Below, in pieces: positions 34,303-42,223 of a stretch of 61,628 nt of DNA. Under the pieces are notes generated by a model. The model had not been told where the DNA came from, did not search any database, and was given only the letters and a program-made list of their open reading frames with translations. The position numbers and the translations under genes are program-made. Source of the DNA: Acidobacteria bacterium RIFCSPLOWO2_02_FULL_65_29 (GTDB taxonomy: Bacteria; Acidobacteriota; Vicinamibacteria; Vicinamibacterales; CAVVIG01); assembly GCA_001767435.1 (NCBI GenBank), contig MEKT01000194.1:1-61628 (forward strand), written 5' to 3'. The first letter of the stretch is position 1, and every line of letters starts with the position of its first letter.

Positions 34303-34707
34303 CTAGACGAGGAAGACGGAAAGCAGGACGTGCTTGGGAACGTGCGCCGTGGGAATTGGTGAGACCGTCCGCCAGCCGTCGCTTAGCACGAGAGCAGGCA
34401 CAGTCGCCGGCAGAGCGATTCCAGCTCCGAGAACTGCACTGGAGATTGCGGCGGCGAACGTCGGGCTCGATTGGCTGGAGGTTTCGTGTTCGGAGGATGC
34501 GCAGCAGTTGTCCGCTTGCGCCTGTGTGATGACGCGTTCCGATCCGGACCTCTGCGAGTCTCCTTTGTGCATGGGGCACGCACTGTCGGAGCAGCACGCC
34601 ATGCGCGCTTCAGGTGTCGGCGCCCAGCCGGCGCAGACCACCCCACTGCCCCCCGAAATCAGAACGGCGAGCGCAAGCGCGAACAACCGCCTGCTGAGAG
34701 TCAGCAC
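34303..34707 (-). CDS. Cys-rich secreted protein upstream of cusCBA (134 aa)
   Basis: A 134-residue exported protein with a signal peptide (LFALALAVLISGGSGVVCAG), a Cys/Met/His cluster (MACCSDSACPMHKGD, then NCCASSEHE), and a C-terminal hydrophobic stretch. Small cluster-rich proteins of this form commonly precede copper efflux operons and may sequester or deliver Cu(I). It starts at GTG 34707 with a weak ribosome site. It is on the same strand as cusC, 128 bp upstream. No family name is claimed. Confidence 0.65.
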   Translation of the reverse strand: MLTLSRRLFALALAVLISGGSGVVCAGWAPTPEARMACCSDSACPMHKGDSQRSGSERVITQAQADNCCASSEHETSSQSSPTFAAAISSAVLGAGIALPATVPALVLSDGWRTVSPIPTAHVPKHVLLSVFLV

Positions 34708-34906
34708 ACCCTTAGGATGCAGGACCAGGCGCCGAGTGTCAAATCGCCTCTAGCCGGGGCTATGCCGGACTGAGCCGAAGAATTGCAGCCTAGCACGGCG
34801 GCCCTTGGCGCTTGAACAAGCCTTCGGCCGGCGCCATAATCGGCGCGTAACGGGCGGTCTAATCTGCGCTGTGTCAGGGGGGCGGGTCTGAGAGCGGGCA
34901 ACACGG

Positions 34907-35104
34907 TTCGACAACCCCGACACCGACAACTTTTCGCCCATCGTGCAGCCGTCAGGGATCACCAGCTACTCGGATGGTGAGCCCTACCATTCTTTCTCGA
35001 TGCTGGCGAACGTGTGCGAGGCGCTCGGTCTTCATGCCGAGCGGCTGGACGATCGGTCACATCCACGCGGAGAGTCAGTACTGGTGATCACAGCCCGGCG
35101 ATGA
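34907..35104 (+). pseudogene. C-terminal remnant of a gene upstream of the glycosyltransferase
   Basis: An open stretch from a stop at 34889 to TGA 35102-35104 encodes FDNPDTDNFSPIVQPSGITS, then a GEPYHSFSMLANVCEALG segment and ERLDDRSHPRGESVLVITA. It reads like the last 65 residues of a SAM methyltransferase or similar polysaccharide-cluster enzyme. It has no start codon, yet its TGA overlaps the glycosyltransferase ATG (ATGA), so it was once a coupled upstream gene. The promoter and N-terminal part are gone. Confidence 0.6.
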
Positions 35105-36969
35105 CAGACGCGTTGCGCTCCGTCTCCACGTTGATCCGCGCAGCGTACCAACGTCTGCGAGGCCGGCCGGCACGTGAAGCGTGGCGATCGATCCGCGCGT
35201 TCGCCGGCGAAGTGCGCCGGCGTGGCGTCAGATCGGCCGTCGCGCGGGTGCGCGCCGTCACGACTCCCGACGATCCGCCGCCGGTCTACGCGCGCTGGGT
35301 GGCCAGGCATTCGCCGACGGCGAAGGACCTGGCGCGCATGTCGGTGGACCAGGCAGACCTGCCCTACCGGCCTCGCCTGAGCATTATCACTCCCTGTTAC
35401 AACACCGAAGCCAGATGGCTGCGTCCATTTTTCGAATCGGTGCGCCGCCAGGTCTATCCGAATTGGGAGCTGTGCATCGGCGATGATGCCTCAACCGACG
35501 AGGACACGAGATCGACACTGGGAGCGTATGCCGCCGAGTATGCGAACGACCCGCGTCTCAAAATCACTCGCCTGCCGGTGAACCGAGGCATTTCGGCCGC
35601 CTCGAACGCAGCACTCGCGCTGGCCACCGGCGACTTCGTGGTGATGATGGACTCAGACGACGAGCTTCCGCCCGACGCGCTGTACGAGGTCGCCCGCTAT
35701 CTCAACGAGCACTCCGATGCCGACTTCATATACAGCGACGAGGACAAGTTGGATCTGGATGGACACCGGTGCGAGCCGTACTTCAAGCCAGACTGGTCGC
35801 CCGAGTTGTTCCTCTCGTACATGTACACGAACCACCTTATGGTCGTTCGCCGCAGCCTGGTCGAGGAGATTGGCGGATTCAAGGACGAGTACACCGGTTC
35901 CCAGGATTACGACCTCGTCCTCCAGGTCGTGTCCAGAACCTCTCATATTCACCACATTCCAAAAGTGCTGTACCACTGGCGCAAGATCCCCGGATCGGCC
36001 GCAGCGGAAGCCGGTGCGAAGCCCTATCCAGAGCAAGCGGGACGCCGCGCCATCGAGCATTATCTTTGCCGGCGTGGCGTGGACGCCGAGGTGCTGTCCG
36101 GTCCGGTGTCTGGTCTGTATCGGGTGCGACATCGAATTCTGGGGCAACCTCTCCTATCGATCATCATCCCGACGGCCGATCGCCGTGGCCAAATTGGCGA
36201 ACGCTCCGTATCTCTTGTTCAACACGCGGTCCGCTGTATCCTGGAGAAAACAGACTACCGTCACTACGAGATCCTCGTAGCTGATGACGGACAGCTCTCG
36301 GATGCGACGCGCGAGTTTCTCGCCGGCGTACCGCACCGCCGCGTGGCGTCCCCGAGGGGCGGTCAATTCAACTTCTCGCGCACGATGAATGCAGCCGTTA
36401 GCCAGGCTCGTGGCGACCATCTGGTGTTTTTCAACGAGGACCTCGAGGTGATTGCTCCCGAGTGGCTCGGCGCGATGCTCGAGTACTCGCAACAGCCGGA
36501 GATCGGCGCGGTGGGCGCAAAGCTGCTGTTTCCTGACGGCCGGCTGCAGCACATCGGAATAGTGACCGGTGTCTGCGGCATCGCCGCGCACGGGTACCAG
36601 GGCCATCCAGGGGCATCATCCGGGTATGCCGGCAGCGCGATCGTGGCGCGGAATTACTCTGCCGTCAGCGGGGCGTGCATGATGACCAGGCGGGACGTGT
36701 TCGACGAGGCAGGAGGGCTGGATGAGCGCTTCCCCGCCGATTTCAACGATGTCGATTACTGCCTGCGTCTACGGCGCGCAGGCTATCGAATCGTGTACAC
36801 CCCGTACGCACAGCTCTATCACCTCGAGTCGGGATCGCTTGGCTGGCGTGTGAGGACGTCCTCAGAGACGCACCTGATGAAGCAGCTCTGGGGCGAGGTC
36901 GTCGAACGCGATCCGTATTACAACCCGAATCTCTCCAAGGACTTCGCCGACTATCGCCTTCAATCGTAG
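35101..36969 (+). CDS. Two-domain family 2 glycosyltransferase
   Basis: A 622-residue cytosolic glycosyltransferase with two GT-A domains. Domain 1 (about 95-330) has LSIITPCYN, GDDAST and the DSDDE metal motif. Domain 2 (about 360-610) has LSIIIPTADRRGQ, VADDGQ, FFNEDLEV instead of a canonical DxD, and NDVDYCLRLRRAGYR. Such bifunctional enzymes extend O-antigen or capsule chains, often adding rhamnose. ATG 35101 overlaps the upstream remnant. Convergent rfbC/rfbD, which make dTDP-rhamnose, support a rhamnosyltransferase role (inference). Confidence 0.88.
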   Translation: MTDALRSVSTLIRAAYQRLRGRPAREAWRSIRAFAGEVRRRGVRSAVARVRAVTTPDDPPPVYARWVARHSPTAKDLARMSVDQADLPYRPRLSIITPCYNTEARWLRPFFESVRRQVYPNWELCIGDDASTDEDTRSTLGAYAAEYANDPRLKITRLPVNRGISAASNAALALATGDFVVMMDSDDELPPDALYEVARYLNEHSDADFIYSDEDKLDLDGHRCEPYFKPDWSPELFLSYMYTNHLMVVRRSLVEEIGGFKDEYTGSQDYDLVLQVVSRTSHIHHIPKVLYHWRKIPGSAAAEAGAKPYPEQAGRRAIEHYLCRRGVDAEVLSGPVSGLYRVRHRILGQPLLSIIIPTADRRGQIGERSVSLVQHAVRCILEKTDYRHYEILVADDGQLSDATREFLAGVPHRRVASPRGGQFNFSRTMNAAVSQARGDHLVFFNEDLEVIAPEWLGAMLEYSQQPEIGAVGAKLLFPDGRLQHIGIVTGVCGIAAHGYQGHPGASSGYAGSAIVARNYSAVSGACMMTRRDVFDEAGGLDERFPADFNDVDYCLRLRRAGYRIVYTPYAQLYHLESGSLGWRVRTSSETHLMKQLWGEVVERDPYYNPNLSKDFADYRLQS

Positions 36970-36970
36970 G

Positions 36971-37528
36971 CTACGGAAACGCCGGCTTCCTGGCGTACTC
37001 CCGCAGCGTGATGCCCTGTTGGTCCCGCGCCGACAGAATCGGATCGGCCAGCGGCCAGACGATTCCGATCTCCGGGTCGTTCCACGCGATCGTGCCTTCA
37101 GCCGGCGGCGTATAGAACCCCGTCTGTTTGTACTGTACCTCGACGACTGCGGCGAGTGTCTGAAAGCCATGCGCAAACCCCGGCGGAACATAAATCTGCC
37201 GCTTGTTCTCGGCGGTCAACTCCACGCCGAACCAGCGGCCGAACGTCGGCGAGCTCACACGGAGATCGACAGCCACGTCGAAGATCGACCCGAGCGTACA
37301 GCGCACCAGTTTGCCCATCGGCGCGGTTCGGTCCTGGTAATGAAGACCGCGCAATACGCCCTGCCCGGAGCGCGAGTGCCCTTCCTGCACGAATCGCAGG
37401 CTCAATCCGGCCTCGGCGAAATCGCGCTCATGCCACGGCTCGATGAAGGAGCCGCGATCGTCCTTGAAATAATCAATGTCGATGATGACCAGTCCAGCCA
37501 GTGGCGTCTCGGTGAGTCGCAGCTTCAT
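36971..37528 (-). CDS. rfbC: dTDP-4-dehydrorhamnose 3,5-epimerase
   Basis: A 185-residue cupin-fold epimerase. The catalytic His lies in LRGLHYQ, the Asp in VDLRVSSPTFG, and the catalytic Tyr region is YKQTGFYTPPAEGTIAWND. The ATG at 37528 begins MKLRLTETPLAGL; an upstream extension into rfbD is unsupported. It is eight nucleotides after rfbD and makes dTDP-L-rhamnose together with it. rfbA and rfbB are not in the window. Confidence 0.94.
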   Translation of the reverse strand: MKLRLTETPLAGLVIIDIDYFKDDRGSFIEPWHERDFAEAGLSLRFVQEGHSRSGQGVLRGLHYQDRTAPMGKLVRCTLGSIFDVAVDLRVSSPTFGRWFGVELTAENKRQIYVPPGFAHGFQTLAAVVEVQYKQTGFYTPPAEGTIAWNDPEIGIVWPLADPILSARDQQGITLREYARKPAFP

Positions 37529-37536
37529 GCCAGCCC

Positions 37537-38385
37537 TTACCTCATCCCCTTCTGGCTGAGATAATCCGCCAGCGCTTCCGACCATGGCCGGAGCGGCGCG
37601 TTCAATCGCGTCGACGCGAGCGCCGAATAGGGCGGGCGTGGCGCACGCCGGTTTGCCGCAGCTGTTGACTGCGGCTCGAGCCGAACCTGTGTCTTGGTGA
37701 GTTCGAACGTTGCCTTGGCAAACTCATACCATGAACACTCGCCATCGTTCACGACGTGAAACAGCCCCGAGGCGTCGTCGTTCATGAGCCGGCGCACTGC
37801 GGCCGCCAGGTCGGTCGTGAACGTCGGCGAGAGCACCTGATCGTCGACGACGCGCACGACCTCCTGCGCTGACGCCAGGCGTAACATCAATTCCGGGAAC
37901 GTCCATCCCTTACGACTGGTGGCGGTGCCATAGAGCCCTGACGACCGGATGACCAGGGCGCGAGGATCGCCATGCATGACGAGTTGCTCTCCGGCCACCT
38001 TCGAGATGCCGTAGACATTGAGCGGCTTGGGAGCGTCGGCCTCGGTATGTGGGTTGCGCCGGCCCCGCGGCTCGCCGCCAAACACGTAATCCGTCGAAAA
38101 AAACAGACTGCGTGCCCCGACGCTCGCCGCCGCCCGAGCCACGTTGAACGCGCCATACGCGTTGACCGCCAGCGCCAGATGCGGGTTCGCTTCGCAGTCG
38201 TCGACGCGGTGAAACGCCGTGGTGTTGATGACCCAGACGGGTTTGTGCGCTTGCGCAGCCTGAAGAACGGCGACTCCATCGGTCACGTCGAGATCCTGGT
38301 GAGTCAAGCCCACTGCCGCGCCGTCCACCACGCGCATCAAATCCTGCCCAAGCTGCCCCTGAGCCCCAATGACGAGGACCTTCAT
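37537..38385 (-). CDS. rfbD: dTDP-4-dehydrorhamnose reductase
   Basis: A 282-residue short-chain dehydrogenase with N-terminal GAQGQLGQDLM, the RmlD block TTAFHRVDDCE, FFSTDYVFGG and the catalytic YGISKVAGE (YxxxK). It produces dTDP-L-rhamnose. It starts at ATG 38385, eight bases after the upstream epimerase gene ends at 38394, so the three minus-strand genes form one operon. Confidence 0.94.
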   Translation of the reverse strand: MKVLVIGAQGQLGQDLMRVVDGAAVGLTHQDLDVTDGVAVLQAAQAHKPVWVINTTAFHRVDDCEANPHLALAVNAYGAFNVARAAASVGARSLFFSTDYVFGGEPRGRRNPHTEADAPKPLNVYGISKVAGEQLVMHGDPRALVIRSSGLYGTATSRKGWTFPELMLRLASAQEVVRVVDDQVLSPTFTTDLAAAVRRLMNDDASGLFHVVNDGECSWYEFAKATFELTKTQVRLEPQSTAAANRRAPRPPYSALASTRLNAPLRPWSEALADYLSQKGMR

Positions 38386-38393
38386 CGCGGGGG

Positions 38394-39440
38394 TTACTTG
38401 GCGAGCTCTGGCTGAAGCACGGATTGTTCCTTGAACCAGCGAATATTGAAGAATGCGGGATTGTCGTACGGCCGCTCGCCGAACTCCCCCGCTTCCAGGC
38501 CATCCCAAATCTCGAGCACCGCCTTCGTCGTCCCACGCTCGGCGCGGAACCCCAGCTGCTTCTCGATCTTGTCGGCGAGCACGTAGTAGCTGCGCCCGCC
38601 GCTCTCATTCGACCGATCGCGCTTGACGCTGATGGAAACGCCACGATGCTGCTCCAGGATCTCAGCCACCCAATGGGCCAGTTCCAGCGCGCGATAATTC
38701 TTGCGGAGCACGTTGAACCCCTGTGCTCGAACCTTCTCGATTGGCGCGGCCAGGCAGTAGAGGTAGGCGTCGACCGCGTCGCGAATGTGCAGCAGGGGGC
38801 GCCAGGCTTCGCCGCTTCCATGGACGGTCAGCTTGCGCGTGTGCCACGCGTGCAGCGTGAACGTGTTGACGACCAGGTCGAAACGCATGCGCGGCGCCCG
38901 CCCGAAGATGGTTCCCTTCCGGAGCAGCACCGGACAGAAGCGGGGCGCCTGCTCGGCGACACGAAGCAATTCGATCTCAGCCAGCCGCTTGGTCTTGCTG
39001 TAGTTCGCCGTCGGCGCCGCCAGCGAATCCTCACGTTTCGGCTGAACGTCGGCCTCCGTGCTCTGCGCGTTCGTGTGGTACACGGAGCAGGTCGACGCGA
39101 AAAGAAAACGCACGTCCATCGCTTCTCGCTCAGCCTTGCGCGCCACCAAGTCGGCGAGCGTGCGCGTGGCCTGCACGTTGGCCTCCGCGTTGAGCCCAGG
39201 CGCAAAATCGGCCGTCGGGTCGTTGGACAATCCGGCGAGGTGAATGACGGCTTGCACACCGTCAAGCCAGGCAGCCTCGAAGTGCCTGATATCCCCTACA
39301 ATCAGCTCGAGCTTGTTGTGTTCCGGAGGCCGATGAGGGAACCAACACGTGTCGACCACTCGAACGGACTCTCCGAGCGCCAGCAGCTCCGGTACAAGGA
39401 CGCTGCCGACGTAGCCCGCACCACCAGTGACGAGAATCAT
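38394..39440 (-). CDS. NAD-dependent nucleotide-sugar epimerase/dehydratase (extended SDR)
   Basis: A 348-residue extended SDR with VTGGAGYVGSVLVPELL, IHLAGLSNDP, FASTCSVY and catalytic YSKTK. A conserved RPLLHIRDAVDA segment is typical of epimerases on sugar nucleotides. Location directly upstream of rfbD and rfbC places it in surface-sugar synthesis; the exact sugar (galactose, paratose or other) cannot be read from sequence. First gene of the operon as far as the window shows. Confidence 0.88.
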   Translation of the reverse strand: MILVTGGAGYVGSVLVPELLALGESVRVVDTCWFPHRPPEHNKLELIVGDIRHFEAAWLDGVQAVIHLAGLSNDPTADFAPGLNAEANVQATRTLADLVARKAEREAMDVRFLFASTCSVYHTNAQSTEADVQPKREDSLAAPTANYSKTKRLAEIELLRVAEQAPRFCPVLLRKGTIFGRAPRMRFDLVVNTFTLHAWHTRKLTVHGSGEAWRPLLHIRDAVDAYLYCLAAPIEKVRAQGFNVLRKNYRALELAHWVAEILEQHRGVSISVKRDRSNESGGRSYYVLADKIEKQLGFRAERGTTKAVLEIWDGLEAGEFGERPYDNPAFFNIRWFKEQSVLQPELAK

Positions 39441-39512
39441 CGGGGCGAGATGTTAGCACAAGCGATCGAATTCATCGCCTTGACACAGCTCCTGTAGAAG
39501 ACGCTCGCAATC

Positions 39513-39665
39513 ATGAACGCAATCACGCTTGTCGCCTCGCGAATCGCGATTGCTGCCGTCGTGTTGGGATTGTTCGTTGCCTCGGTTTGGATCAGAATGA
39601 ACCGGTGTACGGCACGCTCCGAGGTCACGACACTCGATCGCGCGAAGCTCGTCCGACTCACGTGA
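39513..39665 (+). CDS. Possible small membrane protein (50 aa)
   Basis: ATG 39513 opens 50 codons ending at TGA 39663. It has one clear hydrophobic helix (LVASRIAIAAVVLGLFVAS) and a basic, Cys-containing tail. No good ribosome site is seen. It lies in the 225-bp gap between two minus-strand genes. The helix is the only evidence; it may be chance. Confidence 0.3.
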   Translation: MNAITLVASRIAIAAVVLGLFVASVWIRMNRCTARSEVTTLDRAKLVRLT

Positions 39666-39666
39666 G

Positions 39667-40485
39667 TCAGTTGGCCGCGCGCGCCGCTCTCCACGGTGTG
39701 GTGCCGCTGCTCGCGCGAAGGGTTCCCTCGATCGCATTGCCGCGCACGACGCCCGAGTACTCCTGCGTGCCGGCCGTCAGTGTGAGCTGATCGCCGCGAA
39801 GTTTCCCCGTGACCGACGTCGACTGGCCTCCGGCTGTCAATGTTCCGGACACCATCTGATAATTCTGCGTCAGCCTCAGCTCGCCCTGCGGCAGCCGCCA
39901 CGTGCCGTTGACGTTCGCCGGCACGACATACAACAGAACGGTGCACCAGTTCGAGCAGTCCTCGACCTGAACGGTCTCGTCGGGAGTCCAGTCCTCGATC
40001 GAAAACGTGTTCAAGACGATGCGCGAGCCCGGGCGCAGCTCGAGGAACTTCGACCGCAGCTGCACCAGGTTGCCGGGCAGCAGGAACAGCGCGAGAACGT
40101 TGGCCTTGGAGATGTCGGCCGTGTACATGTCGCCCTGGACGAACTGTGCATTGCCCGCCACGCCCGCTTCGGCGGCCGCACGCTGGGACAGCTCCACCAT
40201 GTCCGGGTTGTATTCGACGCCGAGCGCCTGCGCACCGCGTTTGGCTGCCGCGATGATGTTGCGCCCGTCGCCGGAGCCCAGGTCCATGACGAAGTCCTGC
40301 GAGGTCACCTGTGCCAGATCGAGCATCTTCTCGACCGTCTCGGCCGGCGTCGGCACCCACACGACATCTTTGCCCGGCTGCCCAACCTCGGGCTGAAACG
40401 GTTTCTGCTGGGCGTCGCCGGAGCTCGCGGTGATCACGACGCCGAGGGTCAGGACCCACGTTCGCGAGCGGCGCAGAAGGTTCAT
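39667..40485 (-). CDS. SAM-dependent methyltransferase with N-terminal signal sequence
   Basis: From ATG 40485 the 272-residue protein begins MNLLRRSRTWVLTLGVVITA, a cleavable signal or anchor, then VWVPTPAETVEKMLDLA and a class I methyltransferase core with motif I VMDLGSGDGRNIIAAA, motif II LGVEYNPDMV and QGDMYTADI. The C-terminal 90 residues are a beta-rich module (GTWRLPQGELRLTQNY). SAM is cytosolic, so export of a methyltransferase is odd; either it is membrane-tethered facing inward or the fold has another role. A second start at 40563 would only lengthen the N-terminus. Confidence 0.8.
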   Translation of the reverse strand: MNLLRRSRTWVLTLGVVITASSGDAQQKPFQPEVGQPGKDVVWVPTPAETVEKMLDLAQVTSQDFVMDLGSGDGRNIIAAAKRGAQALGVEYNPDMVELSQRAAAEAGVAGNAQFVQGDMYTADISKANVLALFLLPGNLVQLRSKFLELRPGSRIVLNTFSIEDWTPDETVQVEDCSNWCTVLLYVVPANVNGTWRLPQGELRLTQNYQMVSGTLTAGGQSTSVTGKLRGDQLTLTAGTQEYSGVVRGNAIEGTLRASSGTTPWRAARAAN

Positions 40486-40519
40486 CGTCACAGGTCCTCG
40501 TTTCACCGGGCGAGTCTTA

Positions 40520-40679
40520 GCAGCCCGTGTTGAAAGTCTGGCTGCATTCGACGGGCGATGCATCCCCTCCGGCTGCGTTGCTCCTCGCTCAAATACTCCC
40601 GGTATTCTCGGTCGTCGCGCCTTGCCGGCGGGGCGCCTCGCCCGTCTCGGTGCGACGCCAGACTTTCACCACGGGCTGC
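40520..40679. mobile_element. 160-bp MITE-like element with 23-bp terminal inverted repeats
   Basis: The left end GCAGCCCGTGTTGAAAGTCT(GGC) at 40520-40542 and the right end 40657-40679 are complementary at 22 of 23 positions. Internal segments (GACGGGCGA near the left, TCGCCCGTC near the right) continue the pairing, so the element could form a long imperfect hairpin. It contains no ORF of its own and sits in the gap upstream of the methyltransferase gene. Target-site duplications are not clear. Confidence 0.65.
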
Positions 40680-40761
40680 CAGGCTCTTGGCCCGTGTGGG
40701 GCGACATTTGCAAATCGTGATCTTACGCCATTCGCGGGGACACGACTCTTCGGCGTCTCCG

Positions 40762-41922
40762 CTACCGCGTGCTTCGGCCCTTCGTCACGAGCTTCTGCAC
40801 ACGCCAGTTGAGCAGCTCGCCGACCCAAATCTCGTCCTCGGAAGGGCAGGCGATGGCGTGAATCCAGGCAAACTCTCCGAGATTCTTGCCCCCACGTCCG
40901 TACACGCCGAGCACCTTGCCGTCGAGCGACACCTTGTACACTCGGCTCGGGTACAGATCGCCCACGAACAGGACCGGATTGGGTCCAGGCGTCATGCAGA
41001 GGGCGTCTGGGGCGCCGGGCGCAATGCTTCCCGTCGTGAGGTTGGTCGGCGCCGGCCCGATCGGTGACTTGAAGTCAGAGGGAACCGGAACGTCAATCGT
41101 GAACTGACGAATGAACTTCCCGGACGTGTCGAAGACTTGAATGCGGCGGTTGCCGCGATCGGCGACGAACACTTCGTCTCTCGGACCAACAGCGATTCCA
41201 TGCGGCGTGTCGAACTGACCGGGACCGCTGCCGAGCGATCCCCAGCTCGCCACCCATTCACCGCGGGCATTCGCCTTGGCGACGCGAGAATTGATGTAGC
41301 CATCGCTGAAATACGAATTGCCCTGTGAGTCCCAGGCGACGTCGGTCGGCTGGTTGAAGTAACCGTCTCGATGCTGAGGCACTGGGTTACGAGGGTTGTT
41401 GTTGGGCGGCGGGGTCACCGCGACGCCGGCGCGGCTGAGCAGCCCGGTGAGCGTGACCGCCGTATCGGGTGGCATCTGATAATGCGACGCTTCACCTTTG
41501 CGTCCGAACACCCACACGACGCGTCCTTGCGGGTTGAGCTTCAGGATCATGTCCGAGCCCTTGTCCACGACCCAGATGTTGTCGTCCTGATCGATGCGCA
41601 CGGCGTGGGCGTAAGACCAGGCATACAGGTTCTTGCCGATCTCACGGATGAACCTGCCGTTGGCATCGAACTCGAGAAGCTGCGCGGCCGTGGCCATGTA
41701 GGCCGGTCCGCTCGAGTTCCCGCGGGAGAACACGAACACGTGGCCCTTGGAATTGACCGCCACACCGCCGATCTCACCGAAATGCACGTCGTCTGGCATC
41801 GTGAGCGGATCGGGCACCGATTCGAAGGGCAGCTGAGGAACCGTCGACTGGGCCAGGATGGGAGCGGCCACCACAACCAGAACGAGCAACGACAGGCATA
41901 GACGTCTCACGGACACCTCCAC
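40762..41922 (-). CDS. Secreted NHL-repeat six-bladed beta-propeller protein
   Basis: A 386-residue exported protein: signal peptide MEVSVRRLCLSLLVLVVVAA, then NHL-type blades such as IGGVAVNSKGHVFVFSRG, AVRIDQDDNIWVVDKGSD, FDTPHGIAVGPRDEVFVADR and CPSEDEIWVGELLNWRVQKL. Relatives include peptidyl-alpha-hydroxyglycine amidating lyase-like propellers, but catalytic residues were not verified. Probably periplasmic or surface-exposed. Confidence 0.85.
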   Translation of the reverse strand: MEVSVRRLCLSLLVLVVVAAPILAQSTVPQLPFESVPDPLTMPDDVHFGEIGGVAVNSKGHVFVFSRGNSSGPAYMATAAQLLEFDANGRFIREIGKNLYAWSYAHAVRIDQDDNIWVVDKGSDMILKLNPQGRVVWVFGRKGEASHYQMPPDTAVTLTGLLSRAGVAVTPPPNNNPRNPVPQHRDGYFNQPTDVAWDSQGNSYFSDGYINSRVAKANARGEWVASWGSLGSGPGQFDTPHGIAVGPRDEVFVADRGNRRIQVFDTSGKFIRQFTIDVPVPSDFKSPIGPAPTNLTTGSIAPGAPDALCMTPGPNPVLFVGDLYPSRVYKVSLDGKVLGVYGRGGKNLGEFAWIHAIACPSEDEIWVGELLNWRVQKLVTKGRSTR

Positions 41923-42108
41923 GGTTCTGAATTATGGGCCAGTCTCAATCTGCCACGCGTCCGGGTCATCCGGCATCGCGCAGTCTCAGCAGGATGAGAT
42001 GGCCGCCCTGACCGGTCGCGTTCATCAGCGCCCGCGTTCGTGGCGCTGCCGGAGGGGAAAGCCTGTTCTCATAGGGACCAAGAATGTTATTATTGTCCTA
42101 TTATACAC

Positions 42109-42131
42109 CATTATGACGTATAAAGTCATAA
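42109..42131. promoter_or_regulatory. Palindromic operator-like site over a TATAAA in an AT-rich island
   Basis: ATTATGAC (42109-42116) and GTCATAAT (42124-42131) form an 8-bp perfect inverted repeat around GTATAAA. The surrounding 42080-42140 is strikingly AT-rich, and TATAAA could act as a -10 for the gspE-like gene 100 bp downstream. Otherwise the 301-bp gap 41923-42223 shows no gene. Confidence 0.45.
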
Positions 42132-42223
42132 TTACATGGGTTGGCTAAGTCCCTTTTTCTGTGTGTGATAGCCACGCTTACGCCGGGCGGCGCCTTCGTT
42201 GCTGGTGATAGGTCGAGATCTTT

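Noticed and set aside
39453-39737. 94-codon minus-strand ORF between the epimerase and methyltransferase genes
   Set aside because: Charged, low-complexity product overlapping the methyltransferase 3' end; no motif or ribosome site.
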